Numbered from the stretch's first letter, positions 1 through 9,946 are shown. The stretch is DNA of 64,000 nucleotides from Negativicutes bacterium (GCA_031292015.1 JARLHY010000127.1:1-64000), one strand, 5' to 3'. Made by a program: numbers and translations. The notes: generated by a model not told the origin, from the letters alone.

Positions 1-3
1 CAA

Positions 4-46
4 AAAGGGGGATTGGCAGAAATCATCTGCCAATCCCCCTTTACAA
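4..46 (-). terminator. Intrinsic terminator after aroD
   Basis: A perfect 17-bp inverted repeat (arms 4-20 and 26-42) encloses a 5-nt loop. Read on the minus strand it is followed by a run of T. It lies about 50 bases beyond the aroD stop codon and should end the aroK-aroD transcript. Confidence 0.85.
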
Positions 47-95
47 GGTTCCGGGAAACCTGGATCATCTGGTCCTTTTCCGGCAGCGGACCAGG

Positions 96-854
96 CTAAT
101 CGCCGTCAAGGGCTTTTTCGATGATTCCGAGAACCGTCCGCAGTTCTTCGATCGGCACCTGCCCCGGCGCCGACCGGCTCCGCCCGGCGGCAAAGGTGAG
201 GGATGAACCGAACAGGCCGCCGATCATCCTGGTGACGGCGCCGTAGGTGCCCATCGACACGGCGATCAGCGGTATTTTCAGGCTCGCTTTCGCTGCCAGG
301 GTTGCACCGAGCAGGATCAGAACATCGTCCGGCGTTTTCGGCATCACCGCAACTTTGGCGACATCCAGACCGTAATGCTCAGCTTCGCTGAACTTTTGCC
401 CCAGCACGGTACGCGCGGGGGTATGGTCGAAGTCGTGGAAAGACCCGATGACTTTCGTGTTGCCGGCGTGGGCGACCTGACGCAGATACTCGATATCCTC
501 CGGCCTGTTTCTCAGTTCGCAGTCCACGTATTCAACGCCGGTATTCGAAGAGACGGCGGCGTTCAATTCGATGGCCTGCCGGTCGGTCAGGGGTATCGGC
601 TGGCCGCCTTCCCGCTGTGAGCGGATGGTAAAGATGACCGGTATGTTGCCTGCAGCTTCCTTGATCTGGGCGGCGACCGCGACGACCTCGCCGGTGTCGG
701 CCACTTGTTCGAAAAAGTCGGCCCGCCACTCGATGATATCCGGCTGTTTCGCCAATACGGCCGCCAGTTCCTGGGCAATCGCCTCCCGGGTCGTTTCCAC
801 CAGGGGAGTGCATATCAGCGGTTTCGTTCCTTCGCCGATGAGCGTGCTGTTCAT
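96..854 (-). CDS. aroD: Type I 3-dehydroquinate dehydratase
   Basis: Converts 3-dehydroquinate to 3-dehydroshikimate in the cytoplasmic shikimate pathway. The 252-residue protein has the usual length for class I enzymes. Residues 42-46 read EWRAD. The catalytic histidine is His140 in SFHDFDHTP and the Schiff-base lysine is Lys167 in DVAKVAVMPKT. A C-terminal stretch near residue 220 (SMGTYGAVTRMIGGLFGS) is also typical. A longer reading frame starts upstream at 914, but the ATG at 854 has GGAGGG 8 bases before it and gives the normal N terminus. It follows aroK by 56 bases and is probably co-transcribed with it. Confidence 0.93.
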   Translation of the reverse strand: MNSTLIGEGTKPLICTPLVETTREAIAQELAAVLAKQPDIIEWRADFFEQVADTGEVVAVAAQIKEAAGNIPVIFTIRSQREGGQPIPLTDRQAIELNAAVSSNTGVEYVDCELRNRPEDIEYLRQVAHAGNTKVIGSFHDFDHTPARTVLGQKFSEAEHYGLDVAKVAVMPKTPDDVLILLGATLAAKASLKIPLIAVSMGTYGAVTRMIGGLFGSSLTFAAGRSRSAPGQVPIEELRTVLGIIEKALDGD

Positions 855-910
855 GTTGATCCGCCCTCCTTCGAACATTCGGCAGAGATCCGGGGGCAGC
901 GGCGGTTTCT

Positions 911-1423
911 TCATCCGCCCGCACGGTGAAAGAACCCGATAATCTTCTCCGCCGCTTCTTCAGGACTGAGACCGGTTGTGTCGACAGTAAAATCCGCTGT
1001 TTGGTAGTAGCTGGCCCGTTCCTGCAGCAGCCTGTCAATAATTTCTTCCTTGTTCGGCGCACTGAGCAACGGACGGGTGCCGTCAGCCCCGACACGCCCG
1101 ACGATGCTGGCCGGAGTTGCCGTAAGGCAGATCATCAGTCCGTGCTTCTTCAGATTGGCCACGTTTGCCGGGGACATAACCGCGCCGCCGCCGGTGGCCA
1201 CCACAGCATTCCCGGCAGGCAGCAATTCTCTTATTACCCGCTGTTCCTGCTGACGAAAAAAAGCCTCGCCCCGGACCTTGAATATCTCACTGACCGGCAT
1301 GCCGCAGCTTGCTTCAATCGCGCTGTCGACGTCGACAAACTCAAAGCACAGCCTTGTTGCCAGAATCCGGCCGACGGTCGTTTTTCCGGTACCCATAAAA
1401 CCAACCAATACGATGTTCTCCAT
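911..1423 (-). CDS. aroK: Shikimate kinase
   Basis: Phosphorylates shikimate with ATP, a later step of the same pathway as the downstream aroD product. The 170-residue protein opens with the P-loop GFMGTGKT (residues 8-15), has the shikimate-contact acidic segment FVDVDSAIE and the GGGAVMSP loop, and ends with an R-rich lid and adenine-binding region as in AroK/AroL. The ATG at 1423 is preceded by GAGGGAG at good spacing. An in-frame ATG at 1447 lacks this. A strong promoter lies at 1536-1564, and a terminator-like hairpin sits in the leader between promoter and gene. Confidence 0.92.
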   Translation of the reverse strand: MENIVLVGFMGTGKTTVGRILATRLCFEFVDVDSAIEASCGMPVSEIFKVRGEAFFRQQEQRVIRELLPAGNAVVATGGGAVMSPANVANLKKHGLMICLTATPASIVGRVGADGTRPLLSAPNKEEIIDRLLQERASYYQTADFTVDTTGLSPEEAAEKIIGFFHRAGG

Positions 1424-1459
1424 GTGCCGCTCCCTCAACCGGTTCATCAGCTTATCAAC

Positions 1460-1490
1460 AAAAATCCCGCCCCCTCACAGGGACGAGATT
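1460..1490 (-). terminator. Terminator-like hairpin in the aroK leader
   Basis: Arms 1463-1473 and 1480-1490 pair over 11 bp, with two G-U pairs on the minus-strand RNA, and end in five U. It lies downstream of both the clpB stop codon (1602) and the aroK promoter (1536-1564), but upstream of aroK. It could end the clpB transcript, attenuate aroK, or both. Confidence 0.6.
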
Positions 1491-1535
1491 GGACTGACGC
1501 TGCCCCGTCATCGTCGCTACATATCCTTTTGAACA

Positions 1536-1564
1536 ATCTTAGCAATTTGACCGGTATTTGTCAA
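1536..1564 (-). promoter_or_regulatory. Sigma-A type promoter for aroK-aroD
   Basis: On the minus strand TTGACA (1564-1559) is followed after exactly 17 bases by TAAGAT (1541-1536). The -35 is a consensus match and the -10 matches 5 of 6. It lies about 113 bases before the aroK start codon, just after the end of clpB. Confidence 0.75.
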
Positions 1565-1601
1565 CAGCGCCGGCAAAAGGAGGACGGGGCCGGCCTGATG
1601 G

Positions 1602-4175
1602 TCACTTCAGGGTAATGACGTCACCTTCCACGCTAAGTTTTACCGCCCCGCCCTCAGCCACCTGCCCCAAGACGATTTTCTTGCTCAGTTCGGTCTCCAC
1701 CGCCCGGCTAATCTGCCGCCTGAGCGGACGGGCCCCGAAGGCCGGGTCGTACCCCTGCCGGGCCAGTTCAGACAGCACTGCATCATCCCAGGTGAGGGTG
1801 ACATTCATTTGTTTTTGCAGGCGGCGGTTCAGGTTATTCAGCAGGATGTCGGCAATGCTGCGGACCTGGTCGGCAGACAGGGCGTTGAACACGATAATGT
1901 CGTCGATCCGGTTCAAAAACTCGGGCCGGAAATAGGTTCTCACCATTTCCAGAACGCGTTCTTTGGCAACACTGAATTCGTGCTGGAGAATTTCCGCCGA
2001 CCCCAGATTCGAGGTCATGATGATGATGGTGTTTTTAAAATTGACGGTCCGCCCTTTGCCGTCGGTCAACCGGCCGTCGTCAAGGATCTGGAGCAAAACG
2101 TTGAAAACATCGTTATGAGCCTTTTCAATCTCGTCCAGCAAGATGACGCTGTAGGGGCGACGGCGCACTGCTTCGGTCAGCTGGCCCCCCTCGTCGTAGC
2201 CGACGTAGCCGGGCGGTGCGCCGATCAGCCTTGAGACGGTGTGCTTTTCCATGTATTCGCTCATATCCAGGCGGATCATGCTGCGCTCATCGTCAAACAG
2301 CGCCTCGGCCAGCGCTTTAGCCAGCTCGGTCTTGCCCACGCCGGTGGGCCCGAGAAAGATAAAGGAACCGATGGGGTGATTGGGGTCCTTGATCCCGGCG
2401 CGGGCCCGGATGATCGCCTCAGAGACGGCGGTCACGGCGTACTCCTGACCAATCACCCGCTGGTGCAAAACATTTTCCAGGTTGACCAGTTTCTCGCGTT
2501 CACCGGCCAGCATCTTGCTCACCGGTATTCCTGTCCAGCGGCTGACCACTTTGGCGATGTCGTCGTCACTGACCTCTTCTTTGAGCAGTACTTTGTCGGA
2601 CTGCTTTTTCGCCAGCACTTCCTCTTCGTCGCGCAGGCGTTTTTCCAGTTCCGGCAGCCGCCCATATTTCAGCTCGGCCATACGGTCAAGATCGTAAGCC
2701 CGTTCGGCGACTTCCATGTCATTTTTCACGGCCTCTATTTCCTTTTTGAGGCCGCGCAGCCGCATGATAGCCTGTTTTTCAACCTGCCACTGGGCTTTGA
2801 GGGCGTCAGACCGCTGGTGCAGATCCTTCAGTTCGGCCTGGATGCTGACAAGCCTGCCCTCGGACAGGGCGTCGGTTTCTTTCTTGAGGGCCTGCTCTTC
2901 AATTTCCAGCTGCATGACGCGGCGGGAAACCTCGTCAAGCTCGGCGGGCATCGAATCGATCTCGGTCCGCAGCTTGGCTGCGGCCTCATCCACAAGGTCA
3001 ATGGCCTTGTCCGGTAAAAAACGGTCGGAAATATACCGGTCGGACAGAACGGCGGCCGCCACCAGCGCCACATCGGTGATACGAACGCCGTGATGAATTT
3101 CGTAGCGTTCCTTAAGGCCCCGCAGAATGGAAATGGTGTCCTCCACCGTGGGTTCGCCGACAAGTACCGGCTGGAAACGCCGTTCCAGAGCGGCATCTTT
3201 TTCGATATGTTTGCGGTATTCATTGAGGGTCGTCGCGCCGATGCAGTGCAGTTCCCCCCTGGCCAGCAGGGGTTTTAAGATATTACCGGCATCCATGGCC
3301 CCTTCCGCCGCTCCCGCGCCGACAACGGTATGAAGTTCGTCAATGAACAGAAGGATTTTCCCCTCGGCTTTAACGATTTCGTTGAGCACATTCTTTAACC
3401 GCTCTTCAAATTCGCCGCGATACTTCGAGCCGGCCACCATCGCCCCGAGATCGAGGGAATACAGCCGCTTGTTCTTCAGCGACTCAGGAACGTCGCCGGC
3501 GATGATACGGCGGGCCAGCCCTTCGACAATGGACGTCTTGCCGACGCCCGGTTCTCCGATCAGCACAGGGTTGTTCTTGGTACGGCGGGACAGAATTTCC
3601 ATGACCCGCCGGATTTCCTCATCCCGTCCGATAACAGGATCGAGCTTGCCGGTCTTGGCCTGTTCGGTAAGATCAAGGCAATACTTGGCCAGCGCCTGAT
3701 AGCCTTCCTCCGGGTTGTCACTGGTGACGCACTGCCCGCCGCGGCATTCTTTGACAATGTCCTGAATCCTGCTTTTGGCAAAACCAAAGTCGCGGCAGAG
3801 CTGGACAACATCGCTGTCGCCATCCTCAATGACCGCGAGCAGCAGGTGTTCGGTGCTGATATACTGATCTTTCATGCTTTCGGCGATTTTCTCGGCCAGG
3901 GCCATGACCCGGACCATAGCGGTGTTCATCCTGAGGCCGCTGTCCTGCCCGCGCACCGCGGGCTGGTTTTTCAGCAGCTGGCTCAGCCTGGCCCGCAGCA
4001 GGCCGGCGTCGAGGTTGGCTTTGGCCAGCACCTGGCTGATCATTCCATCCTTCTCCTCAACCAGCGCCAGCAGCAGATGCCTTGTGGTCACTTCCTGGTG
4101 ATAGTTTAGGGCGGCCAGTTGCTGAGCTTCCTGAAGAACCGCCATCGCCCGCTGGGTATATTTTTCTTGGGCCAT
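1602..4175 (-). CDS. clpB: ClpB disaggregase (AAA+ chaperone)
   Basis: Hexameric ATP-driven unfoldase that rescues aggregated proteins with DnaK. The 857-residue protein has the double Clp N-domain (about 1-145), NBD1 with Walker A GEPGVGKT near residue 205 and Walker B LLFIDELH, a coiled-coil M domain (about 405-520), NBD2 with GPTGVGKT near 605 and [11 protein letters not shown], and the sensor motif SNLGS. The M domain separates it from ClpA and ClpC. Three ATGs lie in a row. The last one (4175, MAQEKYTQ) has the best distance from GGAGGT. It is the third gene after dnaK and cbpA, with a gap of 14 bases to the latter. Confidence 0.96.
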   Translation of the reverse strand: MAQEKYTQRAMAVLQEAQQLAALNYHQEVTTRHLLLALVEEKDGMISQVLAKANLDAGLLRARLSQLLKNQPAVRGQDSGLRMNTAMVRVMALAEKIAESMKDQYISTEHLLLAVIEDGDSDVVQLCRDFGFAKSRIQDIVKECRGGQCVTSDNPEEGYQALAKYCLDLTEQAKTGKLDPVIGRDEEIRRVMEILSRRTKNNPVLIGEPGVGKTSIVEGLARRIIAGDVPESLKNKRLYSLDLGAMVAGSKYRGEFEERLKNVLNEIVKAEGKILLFIDELHTVVGAGAAEGAMDAGNILKPLLARGELHCIGATTLNEYRKHIEKDAALERRFQPVLVGEPTVEDTISILRGLKERYEIHHGVRITDVALVAAAVLSDRYISDRFLPDKAIDLVDEAAAKLRTEIDSMPAELDEVSRRVMQLEIEEQALKKETDALSEGRLVSIQAELKDLHQRSDALKAQWQVEKQAIMRLRGLKKEIEAVKNDMEVAERAYDLDRMAELKYGRLPELEKRLRDEEEVLAKKQSDKVLLKEEVSDDDIAKVVSRWTGIPVSKMLAGEREKLVNLENVLHQRVIGQEYAVTAVSEAIIRARAGIKDPNHPIGSFIFLGPTGVGKTELAKALAEALFDDERSMIRLDMSEYMEKHTVSRLIGAPPGYVGYDEGGQLTEAVRRRPYSVILLDEIEKAHNDVFNVLLQILDDGRLTDGKGRTVNFKNTIIIMTSNLGSAEILQHEFSVAKERVLEMVRTYFRPEFLNRIDDIIVFNALSADQVRSIADILLNNLNRRLQKQMNVTLTWDDAVLSELARQGYDPAFGARPLRRQISRAVETELSKKIVLGQVAEGGAVKLSVEGDVITLK

Positions 4176-4189
4176 CATCATACCTCCGA

Positions 4190-5122
4190 TCAAGGATTCC
4201 TGAGTTCGAAGATTTTTTTATAAAGTTCAACTTCAGCATCAGTCTGATGCGCCGGAAGGTCGATGCGAATTTTGATGAACAGATCACCGACCGTTCCGTT
4301 TTTCCGTTTGAAGCCCCGGTCTTTGAGTCTGAGTTTTTGCCCGGAGCGAATTCCCGGCTTGATTTTTACCTGGATCATTCCGTCCGGAGTGGGTACCGAC
4401 ACTTTATCCCCCAGCACGGCCTGCTCGGGATAAATGGTCAGATCGCCTTCCAGGTCGAACTGATCGACAATGCGCCAAATGGAGTGCGGCAAGACCTGGA
4501 CATGCAGCAGCAGGTCGCCGGCCTGGGCCTGCCCGCCCATCCCCCTGCCGCCGAGGCCCTTGAGCCTGAGGATGGTTCCAGGAAAGGATTTCGGGGGAAT
4601 TTTGACCTTCACTGTCCGCAGGCTATGGCCGGTGTCGATCTGAATTTCTTTTTCAGCGCCGTTCATCAGGTCTTCCACCGTCAGGCTAATTTCCGCCTCA
4701 ACGGTGGCTCCCCTGAATTCCCGCTGCCCGAACGGGTCCTGCTGATAAGCCTGCCGGGTCCGTCCGCGGGGTCCGGAAACATTCTGGCCGAACAGCGTCG
4801 AAAAAAAGTCGCTGAAGTCGGACAGGTCGTCCAGGTTGACCTGCTGGTAGCGGAAGCCCGACATATCGGGCGGCGGCTGGAAGTCCTGCCCGCCCTGCCA
4901 GTTGCTGCCGAGCTGGTCGTACTTGGCCCTTTTTTCCGGATCACCCAGCACTTCATAGGCTTCACTGATCAGTTTGAACTTTTCCTCGGCGCCCTTTTTG
5001 GCATCACCCTGATGCAGATCAGGGTGATGCTCCTTGGCCAACCGGCGATACACCGTCTTGATTTCCTTCTCGGTGGCCGTTTTCGGCACACCAAGCACCT
5101 CGTAATAATCGATAAACTTCAT
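4190..5122 (-). CDS. cbpA: CbpA-type DnaJ co-chaperone
   Basis: J-domain protein that stimulates the ATPase of DnaK and delivers substrates. The N terminus is a J domain with HPD at about residues 33-35. A G/F-poor linker (about 75-125) and two beta-rich C-terminal substrate domains follow. The zinc-finger region with CxxCxGxG repeats of classical DnaJ is absent, which marks a class B protein such as CbpA. Length (310) fits the family. It lies between dnaK and clpB on the same strand with gaps of 53 and 14 bases, so the three chaperones are probably made together. Confidence 0.88.
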   Translation of the reverse strand: MKFIDYYEVLGVPKTATEKEIKTVYRRLAKEHHPDLHQGDAKKGAEEKFKLISEAYEVLGDPEKRAKYDQLGSNWQGGQDFQPPPDMSGFRYQQVNLDDLSDFSDFFSTLFGQNVSGPRGRTRQAYQQDPFGQREFRGATVEAEISLTVEDLMNGAEKEIQIDTGHSLRTVKVKIPPKSFPGTILRLKGLGGRGMGGQAQAGDLLLHVQVLPHSIWRIVDQFDLEGDLTIYPEQAVLGDKVSVPTPDGMIQVKIKPGIRSGQKLRLKDRGFKRKNGTVGDLFIKIRIDLPAHQTDAEVELYKKIFELRNP

Positions 5123-5175
5123 GCCGCACCCCTGCCTCTAGCCATCAACTTCCGAAGTAGTTTTCCCGCCAATCG

Positions 5176-7044
5176 TTACTTTTCTTCGAATTCGGCGTCA
5201 ATTACGTCTTCTTTCGGAGCTTGCCCGCCGCCGGCGGCGGAGGCCGGTCCTTCCGGCTGGTGCTGATCGGCCTGCTCGAAGCTTTGCTGGATCTCATCCT
5301 TGACTTGGCGCAGTCTCGTACTGTCGGCGTTTTCGTCGAGGGCTTTCTGCACGGCCGCAACTGCTGTTTCCAGACGGCCGGTGACGTGGGCCGGCAGCTG
5401 GGCAGCTTTTTCCGCCAGCAGGCGCTTCGATTTATATAGCAAGGCATCGACTTCGTTTTTGAGCTCCACATGCTGGCGGCGCAGCATGTCCTCGGCCACA
5501 TGGGCCTGGGCGTCGGTGACCATCCTGTCGACTTCCTGCTTGTCGAGGTTGCTCGACCCGCTGATGGTGATGGACTGCTCCCGGTTGGTGGAATTGTCCT
5601 TGGCGCTGACGGTCAAAATGCCGTTGGCGTCGATATCGAAGGTCACATCAATCTGAGGAATGCCCCGCGGCGCGGGCTGGATGCCCATCAGCTTGAACCG
5701 TCCCAGCGTCCGGTTATCGGCCGCCATCTCCCGCTCGCCCTGCAGAACATGGATTTCGACCTCGGGCTGATTGTCGTCGGCGGTGCTGAATACCTGGTTG
5801 CGCCGGGCCGGGATGGTCGTGTTCCGTTCGACGATCTTGGTCATTACACCGCCCATCGTCTCAACCCCCAGGGACAGCGGATTGACGTCAAGGAGCACTA
5901 CATTCTTGAGCTCGCCGGTCAGGACGCCGGCCTGAATGGCCGCGCCCACAGCCACCACTTCATCGGGATTGACGCCCTGATTCGGCTGTTTGCCGGTGAG
6001 AGACGCTATCAGCTTCTGCACGGCGGGGATGCGGGTCGAACCGCCGACCAGAATCACCTCGTCAAGATCCTTGGCTGAGAACTTGGCGTCGGCCAGGGCC
6101 TGCTCCAGCGGCCCTTTGCACCGCTCCAGCAGCCCATGGGTCAGATCGTCGAATTTGGCCCGGGACAGCTTGGCCTCCAAATGGCGGGGGCCGGTAGCGT
6201 CGGCGGTGATGAACGGCATGCTGATGGTCGTCTCCAGCACGGACGAAAGCTCGATCTTGGCTTTTTCGGCCGCTTCGGTGAGCCGTTGCAGCGCCTGCTT
6301 GTCTTGCAGCAGATCGATGCCATTTTCCCGTTTGAACTCGGCGGCCAGCCAGTCGACAACCACCTTGTCGAAATTATCGCCACCCAGATGGGTGTCGCCG
6401 CTGGTGGCTTTGACCTCAAACACGCCTTCGCCGACTTCCAGGATGGACACGTCGAAGGTCCCGCCCCCCAGGTCAAATACCAGGATGGTCTCGCTTTTCT
6501 TCTTGTCCAGCCCGTAAGCCAAAGCGGCGGCCGTCGGCTCGTTGATGATCCGCAGGATATTCAGCCCGGCGATCCTGCCGGCATCCTTTGTGGCCTGACG
6601 CTGGGCGTCGTTGAAATAGGCCGGCACGGTAACGACTGCGTCGGTCACCTTTTCCCCCAGATATTTGGAGGCGTCCTCGGCCAGCTTCCGCAGCACCTGG
6701 GCCGATATCTCCTCAGCCGAGTAGACCTGTCCGTCGCCCTGGAACCGCACCGCGTCATCCGGTCCGGCAATAACCTTGTAAGGAACCAGCAGCATCTCTT
6801 CAGCCACTTCGTTGTACCTGCGGCCGATAAACCGTTTGACGGAATAAAAGGTCTTGGTGGGATTAAGTACCGCCTGGCGTTTGGCCAACTGCCCCACCAA
6901 GCGTTCGTTATTATCGCGGAAAGCGACGACGGAAGGCGTCGTGCGGGCTCCTTCCGCGTTGGCAATTACCACCGGCCGTTCTCCTTCCAGAACGGCGATC
7001 ACCGAGTTTGTTGTCCCCAGGTCAATCCCCACTGCTCTTCCCAT
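5176..7044 (-). CDS. dnaK: DnaK (Hsp70) chaperone
   Basis: ATP-dependent Hsp70 that binds unfolded peptides. The 622-residue protein begins with the phosphate loop GIDLGTTNS (6-14), carries [13 protein letters not shown] and [13 protein letters not shown] in the nucleotide domain, and ends with the typical acidic DAEFEEK tail. The start codon follows AAGGAGG at good spacing. No grpE, hrcA or full dnaJ is next to it. The operon dnaK-cbpA-clpB therefore looks like a secondary heat-shock unit, with the main hrcA-grpE-dnaK-dnaJ set likely elsewhere. That last point is inference. No canonical CIRCE is seen upstream. Confidence 0.95.
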   Translation of the reverse strand: MGRAVGIDLGTTNSVIAVLEGERPVVIANAEGARTTPSVVAFRDNNERLVGQLAKRQAVLNPTKTFYSVKRFIGRRYNEVAEEMLLVPYKVIAGPDDAVRFQGDGQVYSAEEISAQVLRKLAEDASKYLGEKVTDAVVTVPAYFNDAQRQATKDAGRIAGLNILRIINEPTAAALAYGLDKKKSETILVFDLGGGTFDVSILEVGEGVFEVKATSGDTHLGGDNFDKVVVDWLAAEFKRENGIDLLQDKQALQRLTEAAEKAKIELSSVLETTISMPFITADATGPRHLEAKLSRAKFDDLTHGLLERCKGPLEQALADAKFSAKDLDEVILVGGSTRIPAVQKLIASLTGKQPNQGVNPDEVVAVGAAIQAGVLTGELKNVVLLDVNPLSLGVETMGGVMTKIVERNTTIPARRNQVFSTADDNQPEVEIHVLQGEREMAADNRTLGRFKLMGIQPAPRGIPQIDVTFDIDANGILTVSAKDNSTNREQSITISGSSNLDKQEVDRMVTDAQAHVAEDMLRRQHVELKNEVDALLYKSKRLLAEKAAQLPAHVTGRLETAVAAVQKALDENADSTRLRQVKDEIQQSFEQADQHQPEGPASAAGGGQAPKEDVIDAEFEEK

Positions 7045-7283
7045 TGTCTTTAGCCTCCTTGTTAATTAGGATTGATGCCTACAATCGAACACCGACCGTA
7101 GTCTGATTTTCGCAATTCCGGCAGCGCGCGGCCGCCGTTTGTTTCCGCCGTCATCCCTGGGCGGGCCAGCGGTCAGCAGTAATTACTTACGCAATAACCG
7201 GGCCAATCTTGTACTGACAGCCGAAACCCCTTCATTCTGCTGAAACAAGCCGTGAACTGCCGCCTGTCCTTTTTCCCGGTGCT

Positions 7284-7310
7284 GATCCTTTTTGTTATAC
7301 CAAAAGGATC
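7284..7310. repeat. 9-N9-9 perfect inverted repeat upstream of dnaK
   Basis: GATCCTTTT (7284-7292) and AAAAGGATC (7302-7310) form a perfect repeat around a 9-base spacer. This is the same spacing as CIRCE but an unrelated sequence. Read on the minus strand the spacer contains TATAAC. There is no adjacent T run, so a terminator is unlikely. An operator role is possible but unproven. Confidence 0.45.
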
Positions 7311-7409
7311 ACTGTGTATTGTTCCGGTTCATGTCCTTCGTGTTATCGGCATATCGAGATGAAGAAAATAAGAACCGCAGATTATTATATTTCCCAACGA
7401 AGTAATCAT

Positions 7410-7437
7410 TTTACATATAAAGGCAGGATATTACAAT
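7410..7437 (+). promoter_or_regulatory. Possible promoter for the thioesterase gene
   Basis: TTTACA (7410-7415) and TACAAT (7432-7437) are separated by 16 bases in an AT-rich stretch, 71 bases before the start codon at 7509. Both boxes match consensus at 5 of 6 positions. Confidence 0.4.
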
Positions 7438-7508
7438 TTACTTCCGAAGAAGTTTTAGTATGAAAGCATTGTCTGCAGGGAATATTTTCGGAAAGGAAAA
7501 ACACCGCG

Positions 7509-7913
7509 ATGAAAAAGCATGATGAAACCCAGCAGTGTTTTGCTTGCGGCAAGCAAAATCCGATTGGGTTACAATTATCGTTCCATGAAGAAAACGACAA
7601 GTACCTGGCGACGTTTACCCCGAAGGCGGAATATCAAAGCTATGACGGAATACTGCACGGCGGAATCATCAGTGCGCTGCTTGATGAGGTCATGACCAGA
7701 TATCCCTTTTACAAGTACGGCCTGAATACCATCACCGCCCGCCTGGAGATCAGGTTTCGCCGTCCGACACCCCTCGGCATCCCTTTAACCCTGACCGGCT
7801 GGATCGTGAAGGTCAGAGGAAAATTAGTCGACCTGGCCGGCACAGTTTCGCTGCCGGACGGAACCGTCACGGCCGAAGGCTGGGCCAGAGTCATCGATGC
7901 CGGCGTAACCTGA
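7509..7913 (+). CDS. PaaI-family hotdog thioesterase
   Basis: Small acyl-CoA thioesterase of the PaaI/YbgC hotdog superfamily; the substrate is unknown. The 134-residue protein starts with a conserved CFACGKQNPIGL segment (about 10-21) seen in this subgroup, and carries the active-site signature DGILHGGIISALLDE at about 47-61. It then follows the single-hotdog beta pattern to the end. GGAAAGGA precedes the ATG. It is one of few plus-strand genes here and stands alone, with its own terminator just downstream. Confidence 0.82.
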   Translation: MKKHDETQQCFACGKQNPIGLQLSFHEENDKYLATFTPKAEYQSYDGILHGGIISALLDEVMTRYPFYKYGLNTITARLEIRFRRPTPLGIPLTLTGWIVKVRGKLVDLAGTVSLPDGTVTAEGWARVIDAGVT

Positions 7914-7981
7914 TCTGGCCTCATCGGCCTTCGCGGGGGGTACTTCTGAAGAAAACTCGGTGCCGCCATCATCGCATAAAC

Positions 7982-8019
7982 AAAGACCTCTTTCTTCAGC
8001 AAAAAGAAAGAGGTCTTTT
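7982..8019 (+). terminator. Intrinsic terminator after the thioesterase gene
   Basis: A perfect 15-bp stem (7982-7996 with 8004-8018) has a 7-base loop and ends in a T run on the plus strand. The A run at its 5' side makes it work in both directions, so it may also end the minus-strand gene at 8058-8459. Confidence 0.85.
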
Positions 8020-8057
8020 CGTTACGTGCGGCTTGTAGATTCACCGGCACATGTACC

Positions 8058-8459
8058 TTAAAAGATGGGCTTGATTGAATAACACGGCGGGGGCAGCTCT
8101 GCAACCAGATCGTAAATCGAGGGCAGCCCGTCATGGGAATGCTCTACAAGCTGTTCGTTGGCAAAGAGATACACCTTGGCTATGTCCCGTATTTTAGCCT
8201 GCCGGAAGAAATCGACCACCGACAGTCCAATCTCCCTGTTCTGGTCCGATATTTCCGCTTCCGCCACAAGGAACCCCCTGTTCAGAGAATCCATCACGTC
8301 GCTGGAAGCGCCATCCATCCTGAGGCCACGCAAAAAAAGGGGGTAAAAATCGATCTGGTTCGCCTGGTCGGGCTCGAATATTTCTACCAGCAGGAAAAGC
8401 TTGTTCCGCGACAGCGGTGTTGCAAGTTCAGCGAACGATTTTGCGAGATAGTTTAACAT
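8058..8459 (-). CDS. Hypothetical protein, 133 aa
   Basis: I do not recognise this protein. It has no signal peptide, membrane segment or clear motif. The sequence is mixed alpha/beta in character, with acidic and hydrophobic blocks (for example KLFLLVEIFEPDQANQIDFY near residues 20-39) and a proline-rich tail, ELPPPCYSIKPIF. GAGGAAG lies just before the ATG at 8459, which supports this strand over an antisense frame at 8133-8456. It stands alone between two terminators or gaps, so context gives no hint of function. Confidence 0.55.
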   Translation of the reverse strand: MLNYLAKSFAELATPLSRNKLFLLVEIFEPDQANQIDFYPLFLRGLRMDGASSDVMDSLNRGFLVAEAEISDQNREIGLSVVDFFRQAKIRDIAKVYLFANEQLVEHSHDGLPSIYDLVAELPPPCYSIKPIF

Positions 8460-8713
8460 CCGTCTTCCTCACGGCTCCAAGGCCAAAATATTACCTAACA
8501 CGTCTCTTATCCGGAAACCTGACTGCTGAGCACCGTCAATTTACATCACCTTCCCAGCAATATTGTCTCACCAGTTGGCCGCAGGTATTACAGCCGGGGC
8601 AAGGAAAAGCCTCCCAGAGCGCGGATGTTGTCGGGCGACAGCAAAAAAACAACAGTCCTGCAGCAGCAGTCACTTTGCCGGCGCAGGACAATTACCGGCC
8701 GCGAAATCAGGCC

Positions 8714-9946
8714 TCACCCGTCAAATCTTCCTGAATTCAAGAACCGATGGATCAAAAGCGCTATTTTCAGTTCCACGGCATCCTTAAAGCACTCCACCGG
8801 CCGGTACCCGGTGTCCTTATAAAGCTTATGAAGGCGAAACAACACCGTGTTACGGTGAACAAACAGCTTCTTGGCCGCCTGGGTGGGATTCAGCGAATTA
8901 TCGAACAGCACTTCCAGCGTATAAATAAGCTCCGCTTCCGACCGGCCAAGTTTGAGCAGCGGAAAGACATTATCGGCGTATTGACGCAGCATCGCCGGGG
9001 GTATCAGGGAAAGCAGGTTCTCCAGTTTCAATTCCTCAAACCAGTACGCTTTTCCCGGTCCGTCCAGACATTGCCCGATCTTGATCGCGTTTCTGCCCTC
9101 CTGGAACGAACGGCAATATTCCTTGAAATCCTTGTAGCGCGAACCGATCCCCACCGTGATGGTCAGGTCGGTCTGCTTCATGATCTCATTTTTCAGCAAT
9201 TCAATGGCCTGATCGGCTTTGCGCCGCCAGCGGGTCTCATCGACCGCGCCATCACCGGACTGCAAAACCGCAAATTCATCACCGCCGACGAAAATTGCGA
9301 TTCCGCCCTCGTCGGGCATCACTATTTTTTTTATGCAGGAGAACACCTTATCCTTTACCTCCTGCAGGGCAAGCTCAGCCCGGATACCGGATTGGGACGC
9401 GAACTTCTTTTCCACCACCTCGCTGAATCTGTCGATATTAATGACGATGGCGTAACGGGAAACTCCCAAATCATAACCCAGGATACCGGCTCTATTTAAA
9501 AACAAATCCTCATGATCACCGATGTTGCCTGTCAGCAGATCATTCAGAAAGCTCTCATTCGCTCTTTTTTCCAGGTCCAGCTGTCTTTTTAGGACAAGCT
9601 GTTCCAGCATCAGCTCAACCATCACTTTTACCAGCCCGACACTGGACCTGATCTCTTCCGGATGGCCGCTGACGCCTACAACCCCTATTGTCTTGCCGCC
9701 GAAAGCGATCGGCAGATTGACGCCGGGACGGACAACACCTTTGAGAACTCCCACCTGTTCAGGCAAAACTTCTATCGGGGTTCCGTATTTAATGACAGAA
9801 TCGGCTCCCTCATGAAAAACGCCGATCAGCCCGGGGTCGCCGCTGGCAATAATGATGGCGTCAGAATTCATGATATTGACGTTCTTTTTGATGATTCCGA
9901 TCGCCTTATCAACAAGCGGCTGGGCCAATTCATGGTCTAACAGCAT
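8714..9946 (-). CDS. cdaR: CdaR-family transcriptional regulator
   Basis: Transcription factor of the sugar-diacid regulator family. Residues 1-135 form the diacid-recognition domain (starts LDHELAQPLVDKAIGIIKKN; contains GGKTIGVVGVSG). A degenerate GGDEF-like central region (about 140-300) and a PucR-type helix-turn-helix follow, with NPTQAAKKLFVHRNTVLFRL at about 355-374. Length (410) is close to E. coli CdaR. The ATG at 9946 has GAGGT 7 bases upstream. It lies just downstream of the corrinoid methyltransferase operon and is the only non-PadR regulator beside it, so it may sense that pathway's organic acid. This is inference. Confidence 0.85.
   Translation of the reverse strand: MLLDHELAQPLVDKAIGIIKKNVNIMNSDAIIIASGDPGLIGVFHEGADSVIKYGTPIEVLPEQVGVLKGVVRPGVNLPIAFGGKTIGVVGVSGHPEEIRSSVGLVKVMVELMLEQLVLKRQLDLEKRANESFLNDLLTGNIGDHEDLFLNRAGILGYDLGVSRYAIVINIDRFSEVVEKKFASQSGIRAELALQEVKDKVFSCIKKIVMPDEGGIAIFVGGDEFAVLQSGDGAVDETRWRRKADQAIELLKNEIMKQTDLTITVGIGSRYKDFKEYCRSFQEGRNAIKIGQCLDGPGKAYWFEELKLENLLSLIPPAMLRQYADNVFPLLKLGRSEAELIYTLEVLFDNSLNPTQAAKKLFVHRNTVLFRLHKLYKDTGYRPVECFKDAVELKIALLIHRFLNSGRFDG

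Larger units (their letters stand above)
7045..7508. other. Divergent intergenic region, dnaK / thioesterase
   Basis: A 464-base non-coding stretch between divergent genes. It holds an inverted repeat at 7284-7310 and a possible plus-strand promoter at 7410-7437. I find no CIRCE, no convincing minus-strand promoter for dnaK, and no RNA gene. Confidence 0.6.

Noticed and set aside
7045..7508. CIRCE operator upstream of dnaK
   Set aside because: TTAGCACTC-N9-GAGTGCTAA is not found; only an unrelated 9-N9-9 repeat is present.
8133..8456. Plus-strand 107-residue frame
   Set aside because: It is antisense to the 133-residue frame, which has a better ribosome site and more protein-like composition.
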